A DNA stretch of 64,000 nt from Staphylococcus schleiferi. Its GTDB lineage: Bacteria > Bacillota > Bacilli > Staphylococcales > Staphylococcaceae. Shown here piece after piece: positions 19,609 through 27,268 of the stretch. The notes beneath the pieces are model-generated. The model saw only the letters and a program-made list of their open reading frames with translations. It was not told where the DNA came from and made no database searches. The stretch is taken from NCBI RefSeq assembly GCF_900458895.1, contig NZ_LR962863.1, positions 1,736,001 to 1,800,000 on the forward strand, given 5' to 3'. Each line of letters opens with the position of its first letter. Positions within the stretch are counted from its first letter, which is position 1. A program made the translations under genes and the position numbers.

Positions 19609-20934
19609 TTAAGCAACGTTATTTTGTTGTTTAATGCGTTTTTTATATTCACTTACAAATACCTTGGAAATGATTAAGATTCGATTCCTAAAATTCCAGA
19701 AATTTCTATAACCATAAGAAACCCGTTTAATCAGTTTTATTTTATTATTAATGCCCTCAATTGGCCCATTCGTTAAATGTGGATAACGCATCGTATTTGA
19801 GATATAGGGCAAATATTTGATGAATGTTTGAATGACGCGCTTGAGTCCTTGTGAAATATCTTTTGTTTTTGAATCCTGTAAGATGAAGCGTAATTGCTGG
19901 ATATCGTTTACTTTCAGAGCACTTAAAAGACGATGCCCCGTTTCATATGTCTCTTTGAGCCTCTCATCAAGCTCCAATAAATACTGAACTAAACTGTATT
20001 GACTCTGCCAAGACTTAAAAAGTCCGTATGACTGATATATCATTCGATCTAAATCTAAGGGCGCTTTTAATAGTAACTTCCAATAACGCTTTAATTTATT
20101 ATATTGAGGTCTATCTTTTGCCCTAAAACCATTCATAACTTGAACTCGGCATCGATTGATTTCACGATTGATAGCCTGCACGATATGAAAGCGATCCATA
20201 ATTATCTCCGCATGAGGAAATAAGTCTTGAATGAGTGCGATATAAGGTGGAAACATATCTATAGAGATGGTTTTCACTCTTTCACGTTGCTTTCTAGAGA
20301 ACTTTAAAAAATAGGCTTCTAATTTATGTTTGCGACGATCAGGTAAAATATCGATGATATCATGGGTTACACTATCACAGTAAATAAAGCTCATCGCACC
20401 TTCGACATCTTTCGTTGATTTGAATTCGTCAAAAGCTAAGTGCTCCGGTAAAACATGATGTGCCTGCGTCTTCACCGAATCACTTACCTCTTTTAAATGG
20501 CGATGGACAGTTGAAGGTGATACACATAGACTTTCAGCGACATCCTTTTCAGAGATGACTTTAGATAGTTTCCGGGTCATCATGCGTTTGACCTCATTTG
20601 AGATGGTACATCGGGGTTGAATATAGGGTGTTTGAGCTGTAAAGGTTTGTTGACAAGCTTTACAGTAAAAGCGCTGTTTCTTCAATTTTAAATAGGCAGG
20701 TCTTTCAAAAATTAATCCCATATAAACTTTCGTTTTACGAAAGCCATGTTTAATAATTAAATGGGCATCATTTTTAATTCCACAACACGCACAAGCACTG
20801 GGATGATATGTCAATTGGCCTTCGTATAATAATGCCTTTACGTTTTTATGTACATCTAATCCTAGATTTTGAGTGATTTTTAAATTTTTGACTTTAATTC
20901 CAAGCATTTCTGATATATCATTACACATAGGCAC
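19609..20934 (-). CDS. ISL3-family transposase
   Basis: DDE transposase, 441 residues, full family length. N-terminal zinc-binding region with paired Cys (CACCGIKND and RFYCKACQQTF) comes first. A helix-turn-helix segment (EKDVAESLCVSPSTVHRHLKEV) follows. The catalytic domain has Asp residues in HLAFDEFKS and KTISIDMFPPYIALIQDLFPHAEI, and the C-terminal GPIEGINNKIKLIKRVSYGYRNF motif carries the Glu. No interruptions, so it could be active. Start: GTG at 20932-20934, five bases after AAGGAG; an ATG two codons later is the alternative. The ribosome-binding site sits in one arm of an inverted repeat (20931-20942 / 20975-20987). Confidence 0.93.
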   Translation of the reverse strand: MPMCNDISEMLGIKVKNLKITQNLGLDVHKNVKALLYEGQLTYHPSACACCGIKNDAHLIIKHGFRKTKVYMGLIFERPAYLKLKKQRFYCKACQQTFTAQTPYIQPRCTISNEVKRMMTRKLSKVISEKDVAESLCVSPSTVHRHLKEVSDSVKTQAHHVLPEHLAFDEFKSTKDVEGAMSFIYCDSVTHDIIDILPDRRKHKLEAYFLKFSRKQRERVKTISIDMFPPYIALIQDLFPHAEIIMDRFHIVQAINREINRCRVQVMNGFRAKDRPQYNKLKRYWKLLLKAPLDLDRMIYQSYGLFKSWQSQYSLVQYLLELDERLKETYETGHRLLSALKVNDIQQLRFILQDSKTKDISQGLKRVIQTFIKYLPYISNTMRYPHLTNGPIEGINNKIKLIKRVSYGYRNFWNFRNRILIISKVFVSEYKKRIKQQNNVA

Positions 20935-20987
20935 AATATCTCCTTAATCGTTGGTTTGGTCACTTACAATTATAGAGATATTTGTGC
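20931..20987 (-). promoter_or_regulatory. Transposase promoter with RBS-sequestering inverted repeat (ISL3 element)
   Basis: On the minus strand, GCACAAATATCTC (20987-20975) is followed at once by TATAAT (20974-20969), and later by GAGATATTGTGC (20942-20931), which contains the GGAG ribosome-binding site and the GTG start. The arms pair with one bulged A. Transcripts starting from the internal -10 would lack the first arm; read-through transcripts from outside would contain both and hide the ribosome-binding site. Confidence 0.6.
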
Positions 20988-21065
20988 TTTTTTAATATCA
21001 AAAATTAAAATAACGGTCAGTGAATATTTCACCAACCGTTAAAAATATACAACCACAATAAAAAA

Positions 21066-21142
21066 GAGCCCGTTTAAATGGAGTGACCTCCAAATGTTAG
21101 ATTTTAGGTCTAACTTTTGGGGTGCACATCAAAAACGAGCTC
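21066..21142 (-). terminator. Long hairpin terminator downstream of the fibronectin-binding adhesin
   Basis: 77-nt near-perfect palindrome: outer arms GAGCTCGTTT/AAACGGGCTC, inner arms GTGCACCCCAAAAGTTAGA/TCTAACATTTGGAGGTCAC with a few mismatches. On the minus strand it is followed by TTTTTT, so it can terminate the adhesin transcript. The inner arm resembles the tips of IS3-family elements (TGCACCCCAAAAGTTAGA), suggesting a MITE-like or IS-derived origin. The ISL3 element adjoins it. Confidence 0.7.
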
Positions 21143-21191
21143 TTCTTGCTTAAAACCTTATTCAAAAGATTTATTTCATAGGAATACAATA

Positions 21192-24100
21192 CTATTTTGT
21201 ATGTTGATTATTTTTTCTGCGACGTAGAAGTAACAGACCAAATACGCCAAATATAGTAACTAAAACAGCAGGAGTTTGATTTGCTTTTCCTTGACCAGTA
21301 TTCGGTAAGGCTTTTTCATCAGCATTACTATGTTGATCTTCTTTTGCATCTTCTGCTTGATTCATCTGTAATTTTTGATTTTCTGTTTGGACCATAGCTT
21401 CAGCCTGATTAGTTTTCTTCACTTGGCCACTAGTCATTGTAGTCTGTTTTGAAACAGCTGGCATTGTCTCTGAATCTTTAGGAGCCATTGGTGTTTTTGA
21501 ATCATTAGAAGTAGTATTTTCCATTGGTGGTGAAGAAGGTTGCGGTTGATTTGGATTCATTTCTTTATCCTCTTGTGGTGTCGGTGATTCTGGTTGATTT
21601 GGTTGATTTGGCTGAGTTTCTTCATTCACTGGTGGTTTTGGCATTTCTTGATCTTTCGGTGCTGTTTCCTTATCTGTAGGTGGTACAGGCGGTACATTTT
21701 CTTGAGGTGTGAACTCATGATCAACAGGTGGCTGCGGTTGATCTGGTTTTACAGTATCCTCTTCAAGCGTTTGTTCACCTTGATGCTGACCACCGATTTG
21801 TGGTTGGGTGTCTTCAGTAATATCTACCGGACTGTGACCACCTTGTTGAATAACATCTTTATCTTCTTCTGTGTCTTCTTCAAACGTTTGGTTTCCTGAA
21901 TTCATTCCACTTTCATTTGGTAACGTTGAATCTTCGACTATTTCTTGACTTGAGCCGATTTCGTATACAGGTTTGTCCTCATCTGTATCTTCTTCAAACG
22001 TTTGATTACCTGAATTCATTCCACTTTCATTTGGTAACGTTGAATCTTCGACTATTTCTTGACTTGAGCCGATTTCGTATACAGGTTTGTCCTCATCTGT
22101 ATCTTCTTCAAACGTTTGATTACCTGAATTCATTCCACTTTCATTTGGTAACGTTGAATCTTCGACTATTTCTTGACTTGAGCCGATTTCGTATACAGGT
22201 TTGTCCTCATCTGTATCTTCTTCAAACGTTTGATTACCTGAGTTCATTCCACTTTCACTTGGTAATGTTGTATCTTCGACTATTTCTTGACTTGAGCCGA
22301 TTTCGTATACAGGCTTATCTTCTTCTGTATCCTCTTCAAATGTTTGATCATCTGAATTTGTTCCATTTTCAGTTCCTAATTGACTATTTGTATCAATAAA
22401 ATGATTTTCGTCAATTTCTTCAGTTTCTGTGTAACCACTATCTCCACTTTCTAAGCCCAAACCACTCATTTCATTGTAGTTGTCATTTTCAGTAATTTCT
22501 TCAATAGGCCCTTCAGCTTGACCACTCACATTAGGATTTAACGTATCTTCTAATTCAACTAAATTGTTTTCAGTTGTATATTCTTTTGTATCTTCAACTG
22601 TAGTATGGTCAGTCACAGCTCCTGTCACAATACCTTTAGCCGTATCTTCATCATATTCAACAACATTTGACTCATGTTGACTTTCACTACCACCCGGATT
22701 TGTTTCTTCTTCAAATTCTACAACATCTGAATGATGCTCTGAGTTCTCATGTGTTGATTCTGAAATCTCTATTGGATTAGAGTCTTCTACAGTTTCGGTA
22801 TAGTCATAACCACCATCTCCGAAATCTTGACCAGATTGACTTTCAAAAACAATTGGTTTACTGTCTTCACTTTCTTCTAAAACACCCGTTGCTTCATATC
22901 TTTCAGGTTCAGGTGCTGTGTTCATATCAAGATCTATTGGTGTACTTGATTGAATAATTGGTTCTAATGGTCGGTTTTTTCCTGCGCCATTTGCTTTATT
23001 AGAATAAAAAGCCACACCGTTATCCCATGTTAATCTAGTATGCGGGTAATAGTAATAACGTGTATTTCCGTTATATCCATCCAATACAGTTCTTAAATTT
23101 AAGTCACTATTTGAAACTTCAAATTTTGATTCGTAATCAACTAAATAAGCACCATTTGTTAAATCTGGAAATTCAAGCGTATATGATCCTCCACCGCTTG
23201 TTTTTAAATTGACGTTAGACGTAACATCTTCAAATTTAGTCACATCTTTTAAGTCTGCATAAACACTTTCAGCGAGCTTCCCTTGCCCTTTAAATTTATA
23301 TACTTTCACATTAGGTGTATATTGATTCGATGGTTTTCCTTGAGTTAGATTACCATAAATTGTCACTGATTTAACCGACGCTTTATCTGGATTTATATAA
23401 GCAAGATGTTTAAAAGTTTTATTTTCTTTATCGAGCTCATAAATTCTTCCATTTACATTTACCCCATAATAATCAGTGACACCTGGTAGATAAACTACAT
23501 TAAATGATTGACTTGTTTCTTTATCACCTAATTTAGAAATAATCGTTTGACTACCCGCATTTGTCACTTTATCAGGTCTAATAAATAAGTTAAGTGACAA
23601 TTGCGCATTTAATTCTTGCTTATTTTCAACATAATTAGAAAACGTATATCTAATTGTAGTTTCATTTAAAATTTGTCCAGTCGCAATAATTGCTTCACTA
23701 TCTTTTATCATTGGAACTTTACCAATTTTTGAAACGCCTTTAGTGTCTACATTGTCACTAATAGTAAAGTCAAAATAGTCATTTGGTTTTATACCATTTT
23801 TAAATTTCCATTCATAGTTTAATGTTACACGCTCAGCATTATGTGGATTTACAGTTTTATTTTGATCTTTCCCTGTAATAGAACTGTTTACTACTTCTAC
23901 TTTATTCGTAACGTCTTGACCTTGTTGGGGGTTGTTATAAGTTGTAGCCCTTACATGTGGTGTGGATGTTTGTGTTTCTGCGCTCTTTGGTGTAGTAGGT
24001 GCTGTTAATGATTGAGGTGCAGTTTGATTCTGAGTTGCAGGTTTCCCATCACCTGTTCCTTCAGATTTTGGTTCAGATGCTTCAACTGTTGTATTCGAAG

Positions 24101-24437
24101 GCACTTGCTCTTGTGCTTCTGCTTTAACAGGTTGTGCTGAAACAGCATTCGCTTCTGTTTGATTTTCACTTTGGCTTTGTTGATTTTCTGCCTGTAGTTT
24201 TAAATCTTGATTTTGTTCTTGGCTTGGTTCTTGCTCTACATTTATTTGTTCTGTAGTATTTTCATCTATTTCACTGTTATCTTCATTTCTATTCCCTACT
24301 GTACTTTGCTTTTTAACATCTTCTGCGGCTTCAGCTTCATGATGCTGACCGATTCCTATAAATACCATAATCCCTAATAAAACTGAGGCAGCACCAAATT
24401 TATGCTTTCTAATACTAAATTTTTGAGTTTTTTTCAC
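21192..24437 (-). CDS. LPXTG-anchored fibronectin/fibrinogen-binding MSCRAMM adhesin
   Basis: Cell-wall-anchored adhesin of the FnBP/SpsL/SpsD type, 1081 residues. A YSIRK-type signal peptide (FSIRKHKFGAASVLLG, cleavage near residue 37) and a low-complexity N1-like region (38-165) come first. IgG-fold N2-N3 ligand-binding domains span about 166-500, with the MSCRAMM motif TIRYTFSNYVENKQ (261-274, cf. TYTFTDYVD) for dock-lock-latch binding. Repeated acidic fibronectin-binding motifs follow (about 518-895), including three identical 38-residue units. After them come a Pro-rich wall-spanning region (about 897-1000), the sortase signal LPNTG (1044-1048), a hydrophobic segment and RRRK. It probably binds fibronectin by tandem beta-zipper and fibrinogen through N2-N3. 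Ends at a strong hairpin terminator. The exact orthologue name is uncertain. Confidence 0.94.
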   Translation of the reverse strand: MKKTQKFSIRKHKFGAASVLLGIMVFIGIGQHHEAEAAEDVKKQSTVGNRNEDNSEIDENTTEQINVEQEPSQEQNQDLKLQAENQQSQSENQTEANAVSAQPVKAEAQEQVPSNTTVEASEPKSEGTGDGKPATQNQTAPQSLTAPTTPKSAETQTSTPHVRATTYNNPQQGQDVTNKVEVVNSSITGKDQNKTVNPHNAERVTLNYEWKFKNGIKPNDYFDFTISDNVDTKGVSKIGKVPMIKDSEAIIATGQILNETTIRYTFSNYVENKQELNAQLSLNLFIRPDKVTNAGSQTIISKLGDKETSQSFNVVYLPGVTDYYGVNVNGRIYELDKENKTFKHLAYINPDKASVKSVTIYGNLTQGKPSNQYTPNVKVYKFKGQGKLAESVYADLKDVTKFEDVTSNVNLKTSGGGSYTLEFPDLTNGAYLVDYESKFEVSNSDLNLRTVLDGYNGNTRYYYYPHTRLTWDNGVAFYSNKANGAGKNRPLEPIIQSSTPIDLDMNTAPEPERYEATGVLEESEDSKPIVFESQSGQDFGDGGYDYTETVEDSNPIEISESTHENSEHHSDVVEFEEETNPGGSESQHESNVVEYDEDTAKGIVTGAVTDHTTVEDTKEYTTENNLVELEDTLNPNVSGQAEGPIEEITENDNYNEMSGLGLESGDSGYTETEEIDENHFIDTNSQLGTENGTNSDDQTFEEDTEEDKPVYEIGSSQEIVEDTTLPSESGMNSGNQTFEEDTDEDKPVYEIGSSQEIVEDSTLPNESGMNSGNQTFEEDTDEDKPVYEIGSSQEIVEDSTLPNESGMNSGNQTFEEDTDEDKPVYEIGSSQEIVEDSTLPNESGMNSGNQTFEEDTEEDKDVIQQGGHSPVDITEDTQPQIGGQHQGEQTLEEDTVKPDQPQPPVDHEFTPQENVPPVPPTDKETAPKDQEMPKPPVNEETQPNQPNQPESPTPQEDKEMNPNQPQPSSPPMENTTSNDSKTPMAPKDSETMPAVSKQTTMTSGQVKKTNQAEAMVQTENQKLQMNQAEDAKEDQHSNADEKALPNTGQGKANQTPAVLVTIFGVFGLLLLRRRKNNQHTK
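21858..22370 (-). repeat. 114-bp tandem repeats encoding 38-residue fibronectin-binding units
   Basis: Within the adhesin gene: a diverged unit (residues 690-727), three units with identical protein sequence (728-765, 766-803, 804-841) and a partial unit (842-860). Each contains NSGNQTFEEDTDEDKPVYE and GSSQEIVED, the layout of FnBPA repeats. The near-identity at DNA level makes copy number prone to change by recombination or collapse in assembly. Confidence 0.95.
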
Positions 24438-24905
24438 TAATTATTTTCTCCCTTTTCATTAAATATATATCTGGCTTCAAGTACATTAAGCCGTATTATA
24501 TAGAGATTAATTCAATCAAGCAACCCTTTTGCTTGATAAAGTAAAAAATTAAAAGATGAATAAATAAATAGTTTCACACTATAAAAGTAATATGAATTTA
24601 ACTCTGCCCCTCAGTCTTAGTGACAATAGTAGTGTGAAATAATAAAAATTGAGAAAAACATTTTTTAATGCCTCATGAGTTATTAGAGAAAATCGTTTGA
24701 TTTTTATTGTTATAAAACATTATTATAATACTATCTATTTTGAGTTTATTATTTAATAAAATAAGACACTTACGCAATCGTGACTGTCTGTGATTAATTT
24801 ATTAACTACATTTAAGAAACTAAAGTAACCAAGTACGTAAAAATACGCTAAACAAGGAGATTAGCCGTTATACTACAGTTAAGAAATACAAAGGAGGTGA
24901 AGACA
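24438..24905. other. Divergent intergenic region between the adhesin and PSM-epsilon-like gene
   Basis: 468 bp, A/T-rich, no gene seen. It must hold the divergent promoters of both genes. Near the PSM gene I see TATACT (24869-24874) as a possible -10 and an exact AgrA-type half-site ACAGTTAAG (24875-24883), without a clear second half at 12-13 bp. No exact SaeR box (GTTAAN6GTTAA) was found for the adhesin. Confidence 0.5.
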
Positions 24906-24977
24906 ATGTTTATCATCAACTTAATCAAAAAAGCCATCGAATTCATCAAAGGTTTATTTGGTGGCGACAACAAATAA
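24906..24977 (+). CDS. PSM-epsilon-like phenol-soluble modulin (23 residues)
   Basis: Amphipathic secreted peptide. The sequence begins MFIINLIKKAIEFIKGLFG and ends in an acidic/basic tail DNK. Its pattern matches S. epidermidis PSM-epsilon (MFIINLVKK..FIKGLFG), so it is probably an orthologue: an Agr-controlled surfactant and cytolysin exported by Pmt. A perfect AAAGGAGGTGA lies just upstream of the ATG, and a bidirectional terminator follows. It is the second PSM in this window and marks the other end of the accessory stretch. Confidence 0.9.
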   Translation: MFIINLIKKAIEFIKGLFGGDNK

Positions 24978-25022
24978 TCTTGCTTTTAACACGAACCGCT
25001 CGTATGTATGATGTATGTACCT

Positions 25023-25068
25023 AAAAAGCCGCTCATCCATAAAATATTATGGAAAAGCGGCTTTTTTA
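25023..25068. terminator. Bidirectional terminator between the PSM gene and the phosphodiesterase
   Basis: AAAAAGCCGCT / AGCGGCTTTTTT stem with an inner CCATAA/TTATGG stem. T-tracts occur on both strands, serving the PSM gene (plus) and the murI-rdgB-phosphodiesterase operon (minus). Confidence 0.92.
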
Positions 25069-25200
25069 TATGATAATTCACTTTGATTCAGTCAAAACAT
25101 GATTTTCTTTAAATAAATAATAATACAGATGACACTGAAATTAATACTATCCTTTCGATACATCCTTGCTTTTTGTCATAAGTGATTTAAAAATACTTCT

Positions 25201-25704
25201 TTATAGTTCGAAAGGGATCGTATCGATTATCTTGTGATTACGATTTCTAAATCGAACTTCACTGTCTTTTCCATCGATTATCACTTCTGCATATGTTTCT
25301 TCAATGTCACTTCTAGATTGTGATATGCTTCCTGGGTTAATCACGTGTACATCATTGATTTTTTCGTAACGTGCGACATGGGTATGTCCGTATAATGCAA
25401 TCGCTGCTTGATGTTGTGCTGCAACATGTGCCAATTCGACACGTGAACGATTGACCCCAAATAAATGGCCATGTGTGTAAAAAACATTTGCTTCTTCAAA
25501 ATTGTCTACTTGTGATTCTGGAAATTCTGGATAAAAGTCCATGTTGCCTTTTACGCGATGATATAAACTTAACTCTGTATCTTGATAGGCAAATTCGGAA
25601 TCGCCCAAATGATAAAATGCGTCTGCATCTTGATGTTCTTCATAAATTTGATACAAGATCCCTGATTCTGAGTGATTATCGCTAGCGACGATCAGTTTTT
25701 TCAT
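25201..25704 (-). CDS. YfcE/MJ0936-family metallophosphoesterase
   Basis: Calcineurin-like phosphodiesterase, 167 residues, cytosolic. Metal-binding motifs: SDNHSE (variant of DxH), YHLGDSEF (GDxx), VKGNMDFYPEF (GNxD/GNH type), YTHGHLFG and YGHTHVARYE. Length and motifs match the small bacterial YfcE group; the natural substrate is unknown. It overlaps the rdgB stop by four bases (ATGA), indicating coupling in a murI-rdgB-phosphodiesterase operon that is conserved in Staphylococcus. Confidence 0.9.
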   Translation of the reverse strand: MKKLIVASDNHSESGILYQIYEEHQDADAFYHLGDSEFAYQDTELSLYHRVKGNMDFYPEFPESQVDNFEEANVFYTHGHLFGVNRSRVELAHVAAQHQAAIALYGHTHVARYEKINDVHVINPGSISQSRSDIEETYAEVIIDGKDSEVRFRNRNHKIIDTIPFEL

Positions 25705-26285
25705 TTTGCCTCACCTTCAATATAGGCTTGTAGTTGATCTATTGCTTTTCGTCGATGACTAATATCTGATTTCTCTTCAGCTGTTAATTGCGCCATAGTT
25801 TTTTGTTGATCGGGTACTAAGAAAATAGGATCATAGCCAAATCCATTTTCACCAATTTTGTTCAAGGTAATTTCCCCTTCAACCGTACCTCTAAATGTTT
25901 TCGTCACGCCTTCTGCAGTGGTCATACTGATGACACAAACAAAACGAGCTGTGCGATCGTTTTTATCTTCTAAACCTTCAAGTACTTTTTGAATGTTAGC
26001 TTCATCATTTTTCTCTGGTCCTGCATATCGTGCTGAATAAACGCCAGGTTCGCCATTTAAAGCGGTTACTTCTAAACCACTATCATCAGCAATCACAGTC
26101 TTATTTAAAGCTTTAGCTGCCGCTTCAGATTTCAAACGTGCATTTTCTTCAAATGTAGTGCCTGTTTCTTCTACATCAAAGTCTTCAATGATTTCATTGA
26201 TTCCAATCACATTATAATCTGAAAAAATAACTTTAAAATCGTTTATTTTACCTTTATTTGACGATGCAATAACAATATCCGTCAT
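25701..26285 (-). CDS. rdgB: XTP/dITP diphosphatase RdgB (HAM1 family)
   Basis: House-cleaning nucleotide pyrophosphatase that hydrolyses dITP, XTP and dXTP to prevent their incorporation into DNA. The 194-residue protein contains the substrate motif ASSNKGKINDF, the metal-binding DDSGLEV, GVYSARYAG, and GYDPIFLVPD. It lies directly downstream of murI (two-base gap) and overlaps the following phosphodiesterase. Confidence 0.96.
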   Translation of the reverse strand: MTDIVIASSNKGKINDFKVIFSDYNVIGINEIIEDFDVEETGTTFEENARLKSEAAAKALNKTVIADDSGLEVTALNGEPGVYSARYAGPEKNDEANIQKVLEGLEDKNDRTARFVCVISMTTAEGVTKTFRGTVEGEITLNKIGENGFGYDPIFLVPDQQKTMAQLTAEEKSDISHRRKAIDQLQAYIEGEAK

Positions 26286-26287
26286 TT

Positions 26288-27094
26288 TTATTCCTCCTCA
26301 CCTAAATGTATTCGTTCTACTTGTGTGTCTATATTGAGCCATTCTTTAATAATATAAGTCATGTATCTCACTTCCCCATTTGCGAAAAAACGATGTTTCG
26401 GATGTGGATCATAGTTGGCATGTTCTTGACTAAATGTTAAAAGTGCACTCACTTCTCTCGCTGTTTCTAAACCAGATGAAATGACTGTTTTCGTTTTACC
26501 AAAGTAGTCAAATATCGGTTGATAAAGCAGTGGATAATGGGTACAACCTAAAATCACTGTATCCGCATCCGTTTGTCTCCAACTCTTAAGCGTCTGGTGA
26601 ATAATAATATTCGTAATCGTTGGATCTTTATACTTCATTTCTTCTACCAATGGGACAAAGCCTGGACATGCCACACCGTACACGTCTACCTTAGGATTAA
26701 TACGCTTAATATGCTCTCTGTAAGCTTCAGATTTAATTGTTCCTTCTGTCCCTAAGACAAGTACGTTTTGATTTTTAGTTGTCATAATCGCTGTACGTGC
26801 CCCAGGTTCAATCACTCCGATAACCGGAATTCTTAATTGCTTTTGTAAAGGTTCTAAAGCAACGGCTGTCGCCGTATTACAAGCAATTACAAGCATTTTT
26901 ATATCAAACTGTGTTAAATACATCGCCATTTCAATCGTAAACTGTTTAACTTCTTCTTGGTTTCTCGGACCATATGGACAACGTCCAACATCCCCTAAGT
27001 AATAAATTGTTTCATTAGGAAGCTGTCTCATAATCTCTTTCGCAACAGTTAAGCCACCAACGCCCGAATCCATAACACCAATCGGTTTATCCAT
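26288..27094 (-). CDS. murI: Glutamate racemase MurI
   Basis: Cofactor-independent racemase supplying D-glutamate for peptidoglycan. The 268-residue protein has [13 protein letters not shown] at the N-terminus and the two catalytic cysteines in VIACNTATA and [10 protein letters not shown], as well as GVIEPGA. I chose the ATG at 27092-27094 ([11 protein letters not shown]), which matches the S. aureus N-terminus; upstream in-frame ATGs at 27103, 27112 and 27118 are possible, and the ribosome-binding site is not decisive. Confidence 0.96.
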   Translation of the reverse strand: MDKPIGVMDSGVGGLTVAKEIMRQLPNETIYYLGDVGRCPYGPRNQEEVKQFTIEMAMYLTQFDIKMLVIACNTATAVALEPLQKQLRIPVIGVIEPGARTAIMTTKNQNVLVLGTEGTIKSEAYREHIKRINPKVDVYGVACPGFVPLVEEMKYKDPTITNIIIHQTLKSWRQTDADTVILGCTHYPLLYQPIFDYFGKTKTVISSGLETAREVSALLTFSQEHANYDPHPKHRFFANGEVRYMTYIIKEWLNIDTQVERIHLGEEE

Positions 27095-27212
27095 CACATT
27101 CATCCTGTTCATTTTCATTATGTATTTTATTTTATCATATCTGTTATATTATTGGACACTGAAAGCGTACCTGTCATCTAATCATCAATACGCGTTTTTC
27201 TTTTATATGGAA

Positions 27213-27260
27213 ATAGAAAAAGCGGTGAATAGACTCACATTTAAGTCCATTCACCGCTTA
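27213..27260 (-). terminator. Terminator downstream of sdhB
   Basis: Stem AGCGGTGAAT/ATTCACCGCT with an inner GACT/AGTC stem, followed on the minus strand by TTTTTCTATTT. It ends the sdhCAB operon just past the sdhB stop. Confidence 0.88.
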
Positions 27261-27268
27261 TATTTCAA

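Larger units (their letters stand above)
19571..21070 (-). mobile_element. ISL3-family insertion sequence (IS1181/IS1167-like), about 1.5 kb
   Basis: One intact transposase bounded by related ends. The left end starts GGTTCTTTGTCAACG and the right end, read inwards, starts GGCTCTTTTTTATTGTGG. Both also contain AACG(TC)GGTTGGYGA a little further in, at different spacing. Both fit the ISL3 end pattern GGNTCTTT. I see no 8-bp target duplication (flanks ACAATAAA and CGTTTAAA differ), so the boundaries are tentative and rearrangement after insertion is possible. The right end overlaps the terminator hairpin of the adhesin gene. Confidence 0.75.

Noticed and set aside
21858..22370. Regular repeats that could look like a CRISPR array
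   Set aside because: The repeat unit is 114 bp, contiguous, in frame and encodes fibronectin-binding motifs; there are no spacers and no cas genes.
21594..22399. Long plus-strand reading frames opposite the adhesin repeats, with repeated hydrophobic protein sequence
   Set aside because: They are the antisense of the 114-bp repeats; no ribosome-binding site, and the periodicity follows from the adhesin gene.
24598..24830. Possible SaeR box for the adhesin gene
   Set aside because: Only one TTAAC with a poor partner (TTAAC-TACATT-TAAGA); spacing and sequence do not fit the consensus.
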